64,000 nucleotides of DNA from Armigeres subalbatus (Eukaryota > Arthropoda > Insecta > Diptera > Culicidae), in NCBI RefSeq assembly GCF_024139115.2, contig NC_085141.1, positions 370,411,925-370,475,924 on the forward strand, written 5' to 3'. The notes beneath the pieces were generated by a model. It did not search any database. It was not told where the DNA came from and saw only the letters and a list, made by a program, of their open reading frames with translations. Within the stretch, counting starts at the first letter, position 1; every line of letters begins with the position of its first letter. Below, piece by piece: positions 20,781-32,005 of the stretch. The position numbers and the translations under genes are program-made.

Positions 20781-21101
20781 TACCTGCCACAAAAATCTCC
20801 TGCTACGTCTTTCGTCGATCTCGATGATCACGTCGTGCTGTCATCCATCGGAAAACAATGAAATGATGAACTTGCATCCGATGCTCTTGCATAATCAGAA
20901 ATATCTAAACTATTTTCTTCATCGACACTGACTCCAACTTCTTCATCACTGTCTTCTTTTTCTTCAGTGTCTGCTTTAATCTCTATTACTGTGTTATCCA
21001 TTTCAATAATATCTTCACATGTCTTTTCAGGAAAACAAAATTACACTCCCTCTTCTGGCACTCTGCGCTCATGGATCACTTTTCACATACTTTAACAAAT
21101 A

Positions 21102-21645
21102 TCAAAAAACAAAAACAAAATAATACATGAGCGTACGCATAATCGATGGTTTCTTGCTATGCCACAGGTCGTATGATGTGTTCTCTAGAACTGACGACGG
21201 AAGACGGTTTTTGGTGGTAGTTTGTTGTACATAGAGCCTCACCCTAGTACCTCTTGTCCAATCCTGACTCGAGATGTAAACATCGAACCATTTCAACCTC
21301 ATAACGATTCTTCCGTTCCGCTTTGCCGTTTTCCTGAGGCGAATACGACGCAGTATGTTGCAAAATAATCCCGTTAATGACCAGAAATCTCGTGAATGCC
21401 GTACTGGAATATTCTTTTCCTCCATCCGATCGAATGGTCCGAGAATACCGTCCGAATTGGTTCTTCATCATACTGCAATATTTACGCACTTTTGTATCAA
21501 CCTCTGCCTTCGCTTTTAACAGGTATACCACTGTATAACCGCTGAAATTGTCGACCATAGTCACATAGAAACGATTATCGCTGGTTGTGGCAAACTCCAT
21601 TGGACCTCCAACGTGCGAGTGCAGCAGATCTCCCATAACAGACAA
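21102..21645 (-). pseudogene. Copia integrase core remnant
   Basis: Two overlapping minus-strand frames hold the integrase core: VTMVDNFSGYTVVYLLKAKA gives the first catalytic Asp, TIRSDGGKEYSS the second, and SYSPQENGKAERKNR the Glu. All three acidic residues (D, D, E) are therefore readable. After this, a frameshift near 21250 leads to a decayed C-terminal part (KRNGRIVMRLKWF). In a live element the enzyme inserts the cDNA into chromosomal DNA. Confidence 0.88.
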
Positions 21646-21723
21646 TTTGCTCTGAGACTGAGACTACTGGAACGAAATCCGCTTTAATCTGATTTGCATG
21701 CAAACTCTACAAGGTATTCTACA

Positions 21724-21963
21724 CTACACTTTTGTAATTTCATACCGTATCTCTATCTTTGCAATTTTCTTCGAATCACGCTGACTCAGTCTACGTTGCC
21801 ACAAATGTTCACACAGCTTTGAATGAATCACTGTGGTTTCAAGAACTCGCGGTGGAAACTGTTTCAAACGATATAATCCTCCACTTCTTTCGCTTACAAG
21901 TATCGCTTCCTTGTCACGTAAGACTGGCCAACCTTCTTCTTCTTCAATGGCTTCACATTCCAA
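21724..21963 (-). pseudogene. Copia pre-integrase (GAG_pre-integrs) remnant
   Basis: The minus-strand frame reads VLRDKEAILVSERSGGLYRL, matching the D-x-G-x-x-(I/V)-x-x-G-x-x-x-x-GLY-L signature of the zinc-binding pre-integrase domain. ETTVIHSKLCEHLWQRRLSQ follows and corresponds to the H-x-x-L-WH-RLGH zinc motif, with His lost. The first dozen codons are SINE sequence. Confidence 0.72.
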
Positions 21964-22211
21964 CTGGAACTGGGCCTGCTTTTCAACTTAGTATTCTATT
22001 AGCATTTCCTCAGTTATTAATTGAAAGCTTTTCTATGCCCGCCATTGCTTGAATATGTGTCTTGTGTGGCAAGTACAATGGATACACTATGCCCAGGGCG
22101 TAAGAGAATGTTTCCTACCCGAGAACATCCTAGACCGGACCGAGAATCGAACTCGCCATCTCCGGATTGGCAATCCTACTCCTTTGCTCGCAAGGCTACT
22201 GGTGACTTCAG
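21934..22211 (-). mobile_element. Second tRNA-derived SINE family (SINE-B), with target duplication
   Basis: On the minus strand: tRNA-like head with CCAGTAGCCTTGCGAGCAAA and a B box GAGTTCGATTCTCGG, then a body with GCCCTGGGCATAGTGTATCC, and a tail of GAA repeats. Flanked by CTGGCCAACC (21924-21933) and CTGGACAACC (22212-22221), one mismatch. Other copies: 45578-45858, 34345-34485, 58580-58692. Confidence 0.88.
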
Positions 22212-22224
22212 CTGGACAACCAGC

Positions 22225-22365
22225 TTTCCCGAATACTACACTGTACCTAAGATCACAAATCTTACCAATGGATAACAAATATCCTGCGAGATGTGGCACA
22301 TGGTAGAAATCGTTAAGCGTTGCGTTTATTTGCTTTCCGCTTCCAGTCAATGATACCATCTTCTC
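22225..22365 (-). pseudogene. Copia protease C-terminal remnant
   Basis: SLTGSGKQINATLNDFYHVP is followed by HLAGYLLSIGKICDLRYSVV. This is the L-x-DVL-YVP-L--NLLS-(G/S)KL segment at the end of the copia protease. It is cut at one side by a SINE and at the other by a TA-flanked element at 22370. Confidence 0.8.
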
Positions 22366-22369
22366 GGTA

Positions 22370-22965
22370 CACTCAAAATAATTTTCACTTAAAAGCTACT
22401 TGAAAACATATGCAGATATTTTCCATGTAGTTACGTGTGTGGAAGTTAAATGATTTATTAGTGATGGCACTCATTATTCTTAATTCACTAGAAAATAAAA
22501 TAAAATTTAAGTGAAATTTTGTTTGACCATGTACTTAAATTTTAAGTGAAACTTTGATAATTTTTTCTATAGTACCCCTATTAGTGATGTATATCCCGTC
22601 CACTAGAAGCGGACGAGGGCAAAAATTGGAGTACAAAACTATTTCATACTCAAACATTTTGCTTCGCAAATCGTTCTCATGATGCTTTTGCAAAATATTT
22701 CATTAGCGATAGTTGATAAACATACATTTCGCTCTGAGAACCCCACTCATATATTTTTCATACATTCATTATGAGTAGAATTCACTTGAAGAGTATATAG
22801 ATATTATTTTCAATGTTTTCTAATGAATTCCACCACATTTCTAATTAAGATGCACTTGTGATTTGAGTAAGTTTTATTTGATTCCAGTAAGGCCGATGGA
22901 AATTTCGATTTTTAAAGTCTACATGACTTTTTATAGTGGAATTAAAGTGACAATTATTTTGAGTG
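22370..22965. mobile_element. TA-flanked inverted-repeat element, 596 bp
   Basis: Ends CACTCAAAATAATTTTCACTT and the inverse of CACTCAAAATAATTGTCACTT, flanked by TA at 22368-22369 and 22966-22967. No transposase frame. The structure fits a non-autonomous Tc1/mariner derivative. Confidence 0.85.
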
Positions 22966-22994
22966 TACCTGATCCACCGGACTTGATGCGAGTA

Positions 22995-23570
22995 GGGTAA
23001 AACGTCCTATCGTTGTGGTATGTCCTAATGTTGCGGTAGTGTTAAAATAGTTCATTCTGGATGTAACAGCATCAACATTAATTGTGGATCCGCTAACTCT
23101 TAGCCGCTAGAAAACCTTTTGTTTAACAAAATTCCGTTCAAAATGATGAAAAACTAACTCTTAGCCGCTAGAACACCTTTTGTTTAACAAAATTTCGTTC
23201 AAAATGATGAAAAACCAACATTTTTGATTAAAAAAATGCATCCTTTGAGCCTATTATTGCGGTAGTGCTAAGGTCCTATTGTTGTGGTATCGCTCTCCAT
23301 AATAAATACACGTGATAGCGCAACCTTCATAAAATATTGCAACGATAGGCAACTGCGTCCTATTATTGCGGTAGTTTGTTTTTATTGTGATAAAACAAAA
23401 CAACATAAGTATAGCACTTTTGACATAATGTTTACTAAATTAGAGTTAATGTGCATCCTATTCGACTACTGCAGTGTAAAAAAAGATAAAAAATTCATTT
23501 TTAAAGATTTTTCGAAATCAATTTTGTTCTGACGCGGGGCTTAACCCCTCCATAATAGGTCGTTTTACCC
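22995..23570. mobile_element. TA-flanked inverted-repeat element, 576 bp, with internal duplication
   Basis: Ends GGGTAAAACGTCCTAT and the inverse of GGGTAAAACGACCTAT, flanked by TA at 22993-22994 and 23571-23572. Inside, a block of about 62 bp starting CTAACTCTTAGCCGCTAGAA is directly duplicated at 23092-23218. Short motifs such as CCTATTRTTGYGGTA recur several times. Confidence 0.85.
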
Positions 23571-23639
23571 TACAGATCCAAAGGCAAACAGATCTCCACA
23601 CTTTGCTTCGGTTATTGTTAGTCAGCATCTCTGCTTCAC

Positions 23640-23700
23640 TCGTCATGTGCAACGTTACACTGGAATCCAAATACCACATACCGGCATCTCACGGAAACGC
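23640..23700 (-). pseudogene. Copia protease active-site remnant
   Basis: The minus strand reads MWYLDSSVTLHMTSEA, equivalent to the W-x-x-DSGA-x-x-HMT active site of the copia aspartic protease, with Gly and Ala changed to Ser and Val. About 1.2 kb of younger insertions separate it from the rest of the protease. Confidence 0.75.
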
Positions 23701-23999
23701 AATCAGACTCATTCCCTTCGGGCGGGTTTCAATCACGTGGATGAGGCTACCATACGACGTCGTTAGACTTAAGAGGATGAAAGCCATGAACACTCTGTCT
23801 TCCAGTCCTTTTTCCATCAGTGATGAAATTTGAATTAATTTAATAAATCATTCTCCCATCACTTGTAACTGATTGTGCAACGTTTTTCCTGATTATGCGA
23901 ACAAGTTGCGTGTTGTCAACAGTCAAACCCCATCCTGGCACGAGCTTTTCCATCCTTCAGCACTCAGTTGTTCGTCAGTTCAATAGACATGGCATTCAC

Positions 24000-24085
24000 G
24001 TACGACAAAAATCTTCTTTCACTAGGAAAAGCTCCATTTTAAATATCCACACTTCGAAATAATTGTCATTCAATGGCTTAATGGA
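24000..24085 (-). pseudogene. Copia gag N-terminal remnant
   Basis: The minus strand reads IKPLNDNYFEVWIFKMELFL followed by VKEDF, matching the L-NG-NY--W----L-K-DLW opening of copia gag. It is the most upstream recognisable piece of the element. Confidence 0.6.
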
Positions 24086-24089
24086 AGAA

Positions 24090-24410
24090 CAGGAAAGGGT
24101 AACAAGCGCAACAACACAAACCGCGTGAAAATAGCTAAATCTGCTAAAAACTTGGTAGGCGGTGCTGCCATATGTTAAATGCCAACATGACAGCACATCT
24201 TTTTTGGTAAGAGCATCCCGAACAAAAAAGTCCAGTAGAATTACAATAGAAATTATTGTAACAATACGATAAATTTAATTGTAATTACAATAAACTTTAT
24301 TGCTGCTCACAATGCTTGTTGGTTGTTCGCGAAAATACGTAATGTGGTAAGATAGGTCTTGCATGAATGCGTTACTTACTTCCGCATCAAACCTAGATGC
24401 CACACACTTA
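24090..24410. other. No gene recognised
   Basis: Upstream of the copia gag remnant on its strand, so an LTR or leader would be expected here. None was recognised. Confidence 0.35.
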
Positions 24411-24412
24411 AA

Positions 24413-24605
24413 ATAAATCGCAGATTTCTGTGAAATTTCACCGAAATCTCAACAGCAGAACTGTTCGGTAAAAAATTTACAGATGTTTTGGTGATTTTGA
24501 CAGTTGAACAAAGGAAAATACCGCAGAAAATCGGTGAAATAATTACTGCTGTTGAGATTTTGGTGAATTGAAGCAAAATTCACCGAAATCTGTGAAATGA
24601 TTAAA
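24413..24605. mobile_element. Foldback element
   Basis: CACCGAAATCTCAACAGCAG on the left faces CTGCTGTTGAGATTTTGGTG on the right, and the CAGATTTC(T/G)GTGAA end motif recurs inverted at the other end. The arms are imperfect. Likely a MITE; no duplication identified. Confidence 0.6.
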
Positions 24606-24730
24606 GTGTGCATATATGCACTGTGCAGCAAATAGCAAATCAAATCGGAAAGAGTGAACCTTGCGCTGCCACGATGTGCCAGAACTCATGTGCCTTATTG
24701 TAAAGGAAGATAGGTCGGCTTTGGGAAAAT

Positions 24731-24914
24731 CCATTAATTACGTAACACAAAAACTGGGCATTTACAATCCAACTACCCCCCTATGTTACAATTTTGTATG
24801 AAATACTTGATGAAATATCTGAAAATTCGAAAATTTTGTTTGGATCGTCACATTTCGCTGAACCCTCTCCTCTTCACCTTTCTATAAGCGTTTCGTAATT
24901 TGTGGATGCTCCCT
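24731..24914 (-). mobile_element. MITE, family 1, second copy
   Basis: Reverse-oriented relative of 3152-3307, ending AGGGAGCATCCACAAATTAC on its own strand and sharing GTGACGATCCAAACAAAATT and ACATAGGGGGGTAG. Comparison of the two copies defines the ends. Confidence 0.78.
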
Positions 24915-24979
24915 TTGATCAGTGAAACGTTTGATTGGCACCAGGAAATCCTCCATGTTGAGACCAGCGACAAGGACGA

Positions 24980-25260
24980 TATATATGCACAACGTTCTGC
25001 GCTCCATAAAACGGTGATGATCTTTTCAACAATACCAAATAGGAACAGGAGACCCGATCAACATAGGCAATCGCGAGATCGTCTCCGAGAAATCCCCAAA
25101 GAAACCTGGCATGATGATCGACGACAAACTCAGCTACGTCGACTACAACTGCGAACGCGCTGTTAAAAGACTGAAGCGCTTTCAAGAATGATGACCAACA
25201 GCTCGCGAGTGTGCACGAGTGCACCGCGATTTATAAGAAATACCGCCATGGAATAACTTC
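24980..25260 (+). pseudogene. R1-like RT C-terminal fragment
   Basis: The plus strand reads SALHKTV and, after a break, IGNREIVSEKSPKKPGMMID followed by DKLSYVDYNCERAVKRLKRF. This matches the region after the R1-clade catalytic box (SSHKTV... K-LG-MIDD-L-----H--Y-C-KA). Short, in two frames, without the RT core. Confidence 0.6.
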
Positions 25261-25269
25261 CTGTCGGAA

Positions 25270-25685
25270 TAGGCTTCATCCATTGCCAAAGACTAGGCCG
25301 TGTAGACCATGACGTGGTCAAGTTCCTGTTTCGGATCGCCGGGGCGCCTACCAACCAGATGCTATGCTTTACCCGGAATATATGGACCGATTTCGGCACT
25401 GGACCGGTTATTCGTGAAAGTGAGAAATCAGGTGGAGGAGTAGTGTAACAAAACAGTCTTCTAGCATATCTTACTACGTGCACTACATAATCGAGTCTCA
25501 CTTAACCAACGTTCAACCAGGATAAACTGACCCCAATTACTGGGTCAAACAGCACAAGAAAATGAAATTGAGAAATCTCAGCATTGCTTGTTGCATACCC
25601 TTAGATAATTTTGCAACCATCTACGAGGACTGGATTACATATGTCAAACGAGCAAGTATTACAAAATGTCAACAAATGCACGCGG
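25270..25685. other. No gene recognised
   Basis: Moderate GC content up to about 25440, possibly the continuation of the R1-like fragment, but no motif can be defended. Confidence 0.3.
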
Positions 25686-25689
25686 TCAA

Positions 25690-26619
25690 TCTTCACCCTA
25701 ATCTCCCCATTCGAAATGCACCGTGCTGTTGCGTGCCCTTATTACACACGCGCACACGATCGGCGCTTGGGTTAACGACCTTCCACTCAAATTTCCAGGG
25801 GGTGCACAGCACCCTCGGCACCGTCGGTAAACACATCCACGCGCACCGTCACCGTACCGCCAGCCAGACGACATAACAGTAGCGTGCACGTGTATGTGCG
25901 GCATCCTCTCGTGGGCTTGGTCTCGATCGAGACTGTGTGCGTGTGAATGTGAAGCCGCGTGTTGCTCGCTCTCGCTCTCTCTCTTTTTTTTTCTTCGTTC
26001 GTTATTTGGTTCGCATGTCCGTCGTCGTCGTCGTCGGCGGCGCGACGGTTCATTAGACCAAACCAGACACGAACACGGACAGAGTAGGCCTTTTTCTCGT
26101 ACGACGCGGACGCAAAATTGAGTGTTGTTTGTAACAGAAGACCAGCGCACGACGGCTAGCGAGGAGAGTATGTACTGTGCGGCGGGAGAGATTACAGTGT
26201 TTGGTGACCAGGCCATCATCATCGCATCAGAAGAATGAAGGCAAAAATATGAGGGAGAGAAAAACAACAGTAATATAACATTTTTTTTTCGGTGAAATTA
26301 TTATCAAAATCTATATTTACTGTGGGTTCAATCGTGCGGTTTTCGCTGGCTTGTTGCGGTGCGACGCGCGGAAGCGGACAAGTTCCCGTAGTGATTAGAA
26401 CCGATTGCGACGTCGGGAGTGTTTTCGAAGTTGTTTTTCCGGACTGGTTACGGATTGTGCGACGCGTGTTTTTTTTGGGATCTTTTTTTTTGTTATGGGT
26501 GGAATTTCCTGAACAGGAAGCATATGTGTGAATCTTGTGTGTGAGACGGTCGAGAGTTGCTTCCTGACGCGTCGAAATTGAGAAGAAGTGCTGTGTGGTG
26601 CTCTGCCACCATCGTCTTT
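25690..26619 (+). other. GC-rich island, candidate non-coding leader exon of the downstream gene
   Basis: GC-rich sequence with CA, CT and GTCGTC runs, ending in a good donor (TTTG then GTATGT) at 26620. Its composition matches the leader in the exon at 31126, and it lies upstream on the same strand. It could be the first exon of the same transcript, in which case the intron would be 26620-31125. There is no clear TATA box or initiator, so the transcription start is not placed. Confidence 0.3.
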
Positions 26620-28000
26620 GGTATGTACCGTCGTCGTCGTCGCCTACTAGATTGAGTAATTGAGCTGATTAGTTTCGATTAAAGTCGCGCTCCGCTGCTG
26701 GGTTGCTCGGATCGACCTCCTGCTCCTTGGAAGTGCCGAGGAGGAGTTGAGTGAGGATGAGACACCAACAGTAATAACAAAAATAGCAGCAGCGGCAGCA
26801 GCATAAACATCAACGCAGTGTGTGCTCGCCATGTAATCTTTTCGAGTTTTGAGATGTGACATTATAAAAGTCGCTGACGTTTCATCAAGTGTAGACTAAA
26901 AATGGTGTTTGTTTGCAAGTAGTTTTTGAATCCGAGCTGTTGTTGTGAAATGAACGATGACTGCCGGAGCGAAATGTTAATAAACAAACATCATCATTTT
27001 GGATTATGTGTCGAGGCTCGACCGCGTAGGAAGTTTTGAGGAGAAGCAGTTTGTGATACTTACAGACAACGCAATTGTGTTTTGAAGGTTTTCAATATGT
27101 TCGGTTCAAATCAGTGAGATCAAAAGAAAAACAATGCTACAGTCAACCCACAGTTAGGAATCAGTTCGGCTTGATAAGTAATTAAAAATTAACTGTTTTT
27201 CCTCGACTGAGGCATGTTCTGTCATTTTCTTACGATCCATATTAATTAAAAAATAATTTATTTGTATGAGTATGACATCTAACATGAGAAAAAGGGAATT
27301 GAAAAGTAAAAAAAAATCCCTTGCGTAATAAGTGTAATTTAAATTTAATTTAATTCATGTGTCTGTGGGGTAAAACAAAGCGTTTATTTAAGAAAACACT
27401 AAAGATAAATTATCTGAAGTTTCTTAAAAAAAACTTGACTCACGCTTTTTCTCAGCTTTTGTAATCATCCAATGAAAATCTCAGGGTATATTTTTTTCTA
27501 TTGATCTATTGCTGTTCTATTTATTATTGTTTTTATTAACGAGGTTTTCGGCCCTAGGCCGGTTTGACTCGTTTCGGCTGTTCTTTCTTTTTTTTTCAAT
27601 TATGTCAACGTATTTTTTTTTTCTTTTTTCTTATTGAGCAATAGTTGTAATTGTAATTGTAATTAATAACTATACATGAAATTGTTAGTTACCTTTACAT
27701 CTGGTCATTGAGATCCAATGAAATAGGATTTTTTTAAGGATTTCTAAATATTGTTTTTGCTGTCGGAATGTGTCTTCTTTGCTACAGATTATTATAAAGT
27801 CGTAAGCAGAGTGTCAAAAAACCATGCAGCAAAAAGCGCAAAAAAGAAACAAAAAATGAAGAGAATGCTGAATTATTTTTCTGTAATCAAAATTTAAAAC
27901 CTGAATGCAGATTCAGAATCAAAATTGAAAACTCGAATAGAAATTGAAAATTACAATTGAGAATAAGAGTGAATTAGAGCGATATTCCAAATGGTATCTA
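26620..28000. other. Putative intron, no gene recognised
   Basis: AT-rich with T runs. 27535-27575 holds TTATTAACGAGGTTTTCGGC and CCTAGGCCGG, a motif distantly echoed at 34833-34865 (TTATTAGGGGGATTTTCAGC), probably from a dispersed repeat. GC-rich sequence continues to about 26760. Confidence 0.35.
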
Positions 28001-28004
28001 AGGG

Positions 28005-28085
28005 GCCTTCCTTAGCCGTGCGGTAAGATGCGCGGCTACAAAACAAGGTAGCTGGGTTCGATTCCCGGTTCGGTGTAGGAAATTT
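28005..28085 (+). mobile_element. Feilai-like SINE, tRNA head only
   Basis: GGGGCCTTCCTTAGCCGTGC, then AAGATGCGCGGCTACAAAAC, then the B box GGGTTCGATTCCCGG and GGAAATTTTCGGGTTGGATT. The body and tail are missing; the sequence passes into the 13 bp satellite at about 28090. Confidence 0.85.
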
Positions 28086-28109
28086 TCGGGTTGGATTATC
28101 TCAGAATTT

Positions 28110-30905
28110 GAATTTAGAATCCCATTTAAAAATCGATAAGTACCAATTCACAAGGATTCTGTATTCAGAATCGCAATTCAAGTTCATAATCGGATTCAGT
28201 TTCTAATCAAAAACTCAAAATTCAAAATCAGAATTTCAATTCAGAGTCAGAATCACAATTTAGAATCAGAATCCGAATTCAGAACCCGAATTATAAATCC
28301 GAATTCAGAATCGGTATTCAGAATCAGAATCAGAATTCAGAATCTGAATAACATTTCAGATTCAGAATCAGAATCAGAATTCAGAATCAGGATCAGAATT
28401 CAGATTCAGAATCAGAAATCCGAATTCAGAATCAGAATTGGGAATCAAAATTCAGATTCAGAATCAGAATTCAGGATTCAGAATTCAGAATCAGAATTCA
28501 GAATTTAGAATGCAGAATGAAAATTCAGAATCAGAATCAGAATTCAGAATCAGAATTCAGAATCAGAATGCAGAATAAGAATTTAGAATTCAGAATCAGA
28601 ATTCAGAATGCAGAATGCACATTCAGATTTCAGAATTAGAATCAGAATTCAGAATCAGGATTCAGAATCAGAATGCAGAATCAGAATTTAGAATTCAGAA
28701 TCAGAATCAGAATTCAGAATGCAGAATGCAGATTCAGAATTCAGAATCAGAATTCAACATTCAGAATCAGAATTCAAGATTCAGAATCAGAATTCAAGAT
28801 TCAGAATCAGAATTCATAATCAGATTTTAGAATCAGAATTCAGAATCAGAATTCAGAATCTGAATCAGAATTCAGAATCTGAATCAGAATTCAGAATCTG
28901 AATCAGAATTCAGAATCTGAATCAGAATTCAGAATCAAAATTCAGAATAGGAATTCAGAATCAGAATTCAGAATAGGAATTCAGAATCAGAATGCAGAAT
29001 TTAGAATTCAGAATCAGAATTCAGAATAGGAATTCAGAATCAGAATTCAGAATTTAGAATTCAAAATCAGAATTCAGAATCAGAATCAGAATTCAGAATC
29101 AGAATGCAGATTCAGAATTCAGAATCAGAATTCAGGATTCAGAATCAGAATTCAGAATCAGATTTTAGGATTCAGAATCAGAATCAGATTTCAGAATCAG
29201 AATTCAGGATTTAGAATCAGATTTTAGAATCTGAATCAAAATTCAGAATCAAAATTCTGAATTCAGAATCCGAATTCAGAATCCGAATTCAGAATCCGAA
29301 TTCAGAATCCGAATTCAGAATCCGAATTCAGAATCCGAATTCAGAATCCGAATTCAGAATCCGAATTCAGAATCCGAATTCAGAATCCGAATTCAGAATC
29401 CGAATTCAGAATCAGAATTCAGAATCAGAATTCAGAATCAGAATTCAGAATCAGAATTCAGAATCAGAATTCAGAATCAGAATTCAGAATCAGAATTCAG
29501 AATCAGAATCAGAATTCAGAATCCGAATTCAGAATCCGAATTCAGAATCCGAATTCAGAATCCGAATTCAGAATCAGAATTCAGAATCAGAATTCAGAAT
29601 CTGAATCAGAATTCAAAATCAGAATTCCGAATCCGAATTCCGAATCCGAATTCCGAATCCGAATTCCAAATCTGAATTCCGAATTCCAAATTCCGAATCC
29701 GAATTCGAATTCCGAATCCGAATTCCAAATTCCGAATCAGAATTCAGAAGAATCCAGAATCCGAATTCAGAATCAGGATTCAGAATCAGAATTCAGAATC
29801 AGAATCCGAATTCAGAATCCGAATTCAGAATCAGAATTCAGAATTCAGAATCAGAGCTCAGAATCAGAATTCAGAATCAGGATTCAGAATCAGAATTCGG
29901 AATCAGAATTCAGAATCAGAAACCAAAAATCAAAATCAGAATCAGAATACAGAATTCGGAATCAGAATTCGGAATCAGAATTCGGAATCAGAATTCGGAA
30001 TCAGAATTCGGAATCAGAATTCGGAATCAGAATTCGGAATCAGAATTCGGAATCAGAATTCGGAATCAGAATTCAGAATCAGAATTCAGAATCAGAATTC
30101 AGAATCCGAATTCCGAATCCGAATTCCGAATCCGAATTCCGAATCCGAATTGCGAATCCGAATTCCGAATCCGAATTCCGAATCCGAATTCCGAATCCGA
30201 ATTCCAATTCCGAATTCAGAATCCGATTACAGAATCCAAATTTAGAATCCTAATTCAGAATCAGAATTCAGAATCTGAATCAGAATTCAAAATCAGAATT
30301 CCGAATCCGAATTCCGAATCTGAATTCCGAATCCGAATTCCGAATTCCAAATCCGAATTCCGAATCCGAATTCCGAATCCGAATTCCGAATCCGAATTCC
30401 GAATTCCGAATTCCGAATCCGAATTCCGAATCCGAATTCCGAATCCGAATTCCGAATTAGAATTCAGAATCCGAATTCAGAATCCAAATTTAGAATCCGA
30501 ATTCAGAATTAGAATTCAAAATCAGAATTCAGAATCTGAATCAGAATTCAAAATCAGAATTCCGAATCCGAATCCCGAATCCGAATTCCGAATCCGAATT
30601 CCGAATGCGAATTCCGAATCCGAATTCCGAATCCGAATTCCGAATCCGAATTCCGAATTCCGAATCCGAATTCCGAATTCCAATTCCGAATTCAGAATCC
30701 AAATTTAGAATCCGAATTCAAAATCAGAATTCCGAATCAATATTCAGAATTTGAATCAGAATTCGGAATCCGAATTCAAAATCAGAATTCGAATCCAGAA
30801 TATAAATTAGAATTCGGTATCAGAATTAAGAATCGAAATTTGTTGTTGTTTAGAATTAAAATATAAAATCAAATTCAGAATTTTGAATCAGAATTTGAAT
30901 TCCGT
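28110..30905. repeat. 13 bp satellite, CAGAATCAGAATT type, about 2.8 kb
   Basis: Unit of 13 bp formed by a 6-mer and a 7-mer (CAGAAT + CAGAATT). The GAATTC at each junction puts an EcoRI site in most units. Variants form homogeneous blocks: CCGAATTCAGAAT about 29270-29405, CAGAATTCAGAAT about 29405-29510, CAGAATTCGGAAT about 29950-30065, CCGAATTCCGAAT about 30105-30195 and 30350-30450. Both ends fade into degenerate copies. A 13 bp unit cycles all frames, so the Ser/Glu/Asn/Gln-rich frames are not genes. Confidence 0.95.
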
Positions 30906-31410
30906 ACCAGAATTACAATCATGGTCAATATTAAAAACTCTGTAACGGATTTTGTATTGTTCTGAGTTGATATTCAAATAAGATCTATTTTAATATCCAA
31001 AATTCAAATTTAAACTAGAAGAAAGGGATTCACCTTATCAGATTGATTAATTGTTACTATCATAAGCTGCATCATGATATCAAATTAAATCTAACTTTTT
31101 TTTTCATTTCCCATCCTTGTACAGATCCAAAACCCCACTAAACTCATTAAGACTTGAGAAATCCTCAGTTCCTCATCGCGCTCGGGAAGGATTATTCCAA
31201 CGGAAGGCGGAAGAGACACCAACGCGACCGCACTTCTCGAACTGAGTCCCGCGTCTCACACCGCAAGACGACGACAGGAAGGGCGGCCAAAGGATATTGC
31301 GTCGTATCAAGAATTTGTGAGCCACCGTCGTCGTCGCCGCTGTGCTGTGCTGCGAGATTGGCAAGTGCGAGGAGGAGCGCCAGCCAGCCAGCCAGAGCCA
31401 GAGCCAGGCC

Positions 31411-31972
31411 ATGTAGAGCCGACAGTCGAATCGTAGTAGTGGCCCTCGCGAGCGTTCGTCAGTCGTTTGTCGTCCGTCGACCGGACCGGAGAAGCGGAGA
31501 AAAAGAGTACAACCAGTGCCAGTCAGTGTTGTGTACGAAGGAAGAGTTTGTTGTGAGAGCGCAAACACTACTCCGGCCAGTGAAGCGGTGTGTGTCCGCG
31601 GGTGTTGTCTGTGTAGGTGATTTAGGATTCGAGGGTGCCGTCACACGGGGAAGATCCGGTACGACGACACGCGCGCGCGGAAAAGTGCGGAACGTCCAAA
31701 TATTTTGGTGTATTGTGGGTACACAGAACGAGAAACGTGCGTAGTGCAATCGCTTCCCAAAGAAGAGTAGGCCGTGTTTTTCTACGCTTCGCGCGGCTGC
31801 CCGACGGCCTACTGCGTTTTACTGAAAAAAAATATTTCTGTATTCTATCTATGAAGTGTTCTACCGAGAAGAAAAAAGTAAAAGTGCCAGTGAAATTAGC
31901 AATCGCAAGTAAATGGAGCAAGCTACCGCGAAATGTAGCAATCTGATGGTGTATAGTTCCTTCGGAGATTGA
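31411..31972 (+). promoter_or_regulatory. Upstream ORF cluster in the leader
   Basis: ATG-TAG start-stop pairs occur at 31411-31416 and 31933-31938. A 31-codon upstream ORF occupies 31851-31946. A 19-codon one occupies 31913-31972, in the same frame as the main ORF and ending with the in-frame TGA at 31970. Upstream ORFs of this kind often lower or condition translation of the main frame; that they do so here is inference. Confidence 0.6.
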
Positions 31973-32005
31973 AGAAAGCCAGTGGCCAACGACCACAGCG
32001 CGTGC

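Larger units (their letters stand above)
20285..24090 (-). mobile_element. Ty1/copia LTR retrotransposon remnant
   Basis: Minus-strand order: gag start (about 24080-24000), protease active site (23690-23640), protease tail (22360-22225), pre-integrase region (21963-21724), integrase (21645-21102), RT (20780-20288). This gag-PR-INT-RT order defines copia. Many stops and frameshifts. It carries a SINE and two TA-flanked elements as younger insertions. RNase H and LTRs were not found; the 3' boundary meets a MITE. Confidence 0.9.

Noticed and set aside
25698..26267. Minus-strand frame of 189 codons
   Set aside because: Low-complexity Arg/His/Ser stretches in GC-rich DNA, open in several frames, no domain.
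28615..28901. Plus-strand frames of Ser/Glu/Asn/Gln/Arg repeats
   Set aside because: 13 bp satellite read in rotating frames.
31154..31744. Open frame of 196 codons upstream of the coding exon segment
   Set aside because: It begins at a TTG, has no ATG start in that frame at its head, and lies in a leader with runs such as CCAGCCAGCCAG. Better explained as 5' leader.
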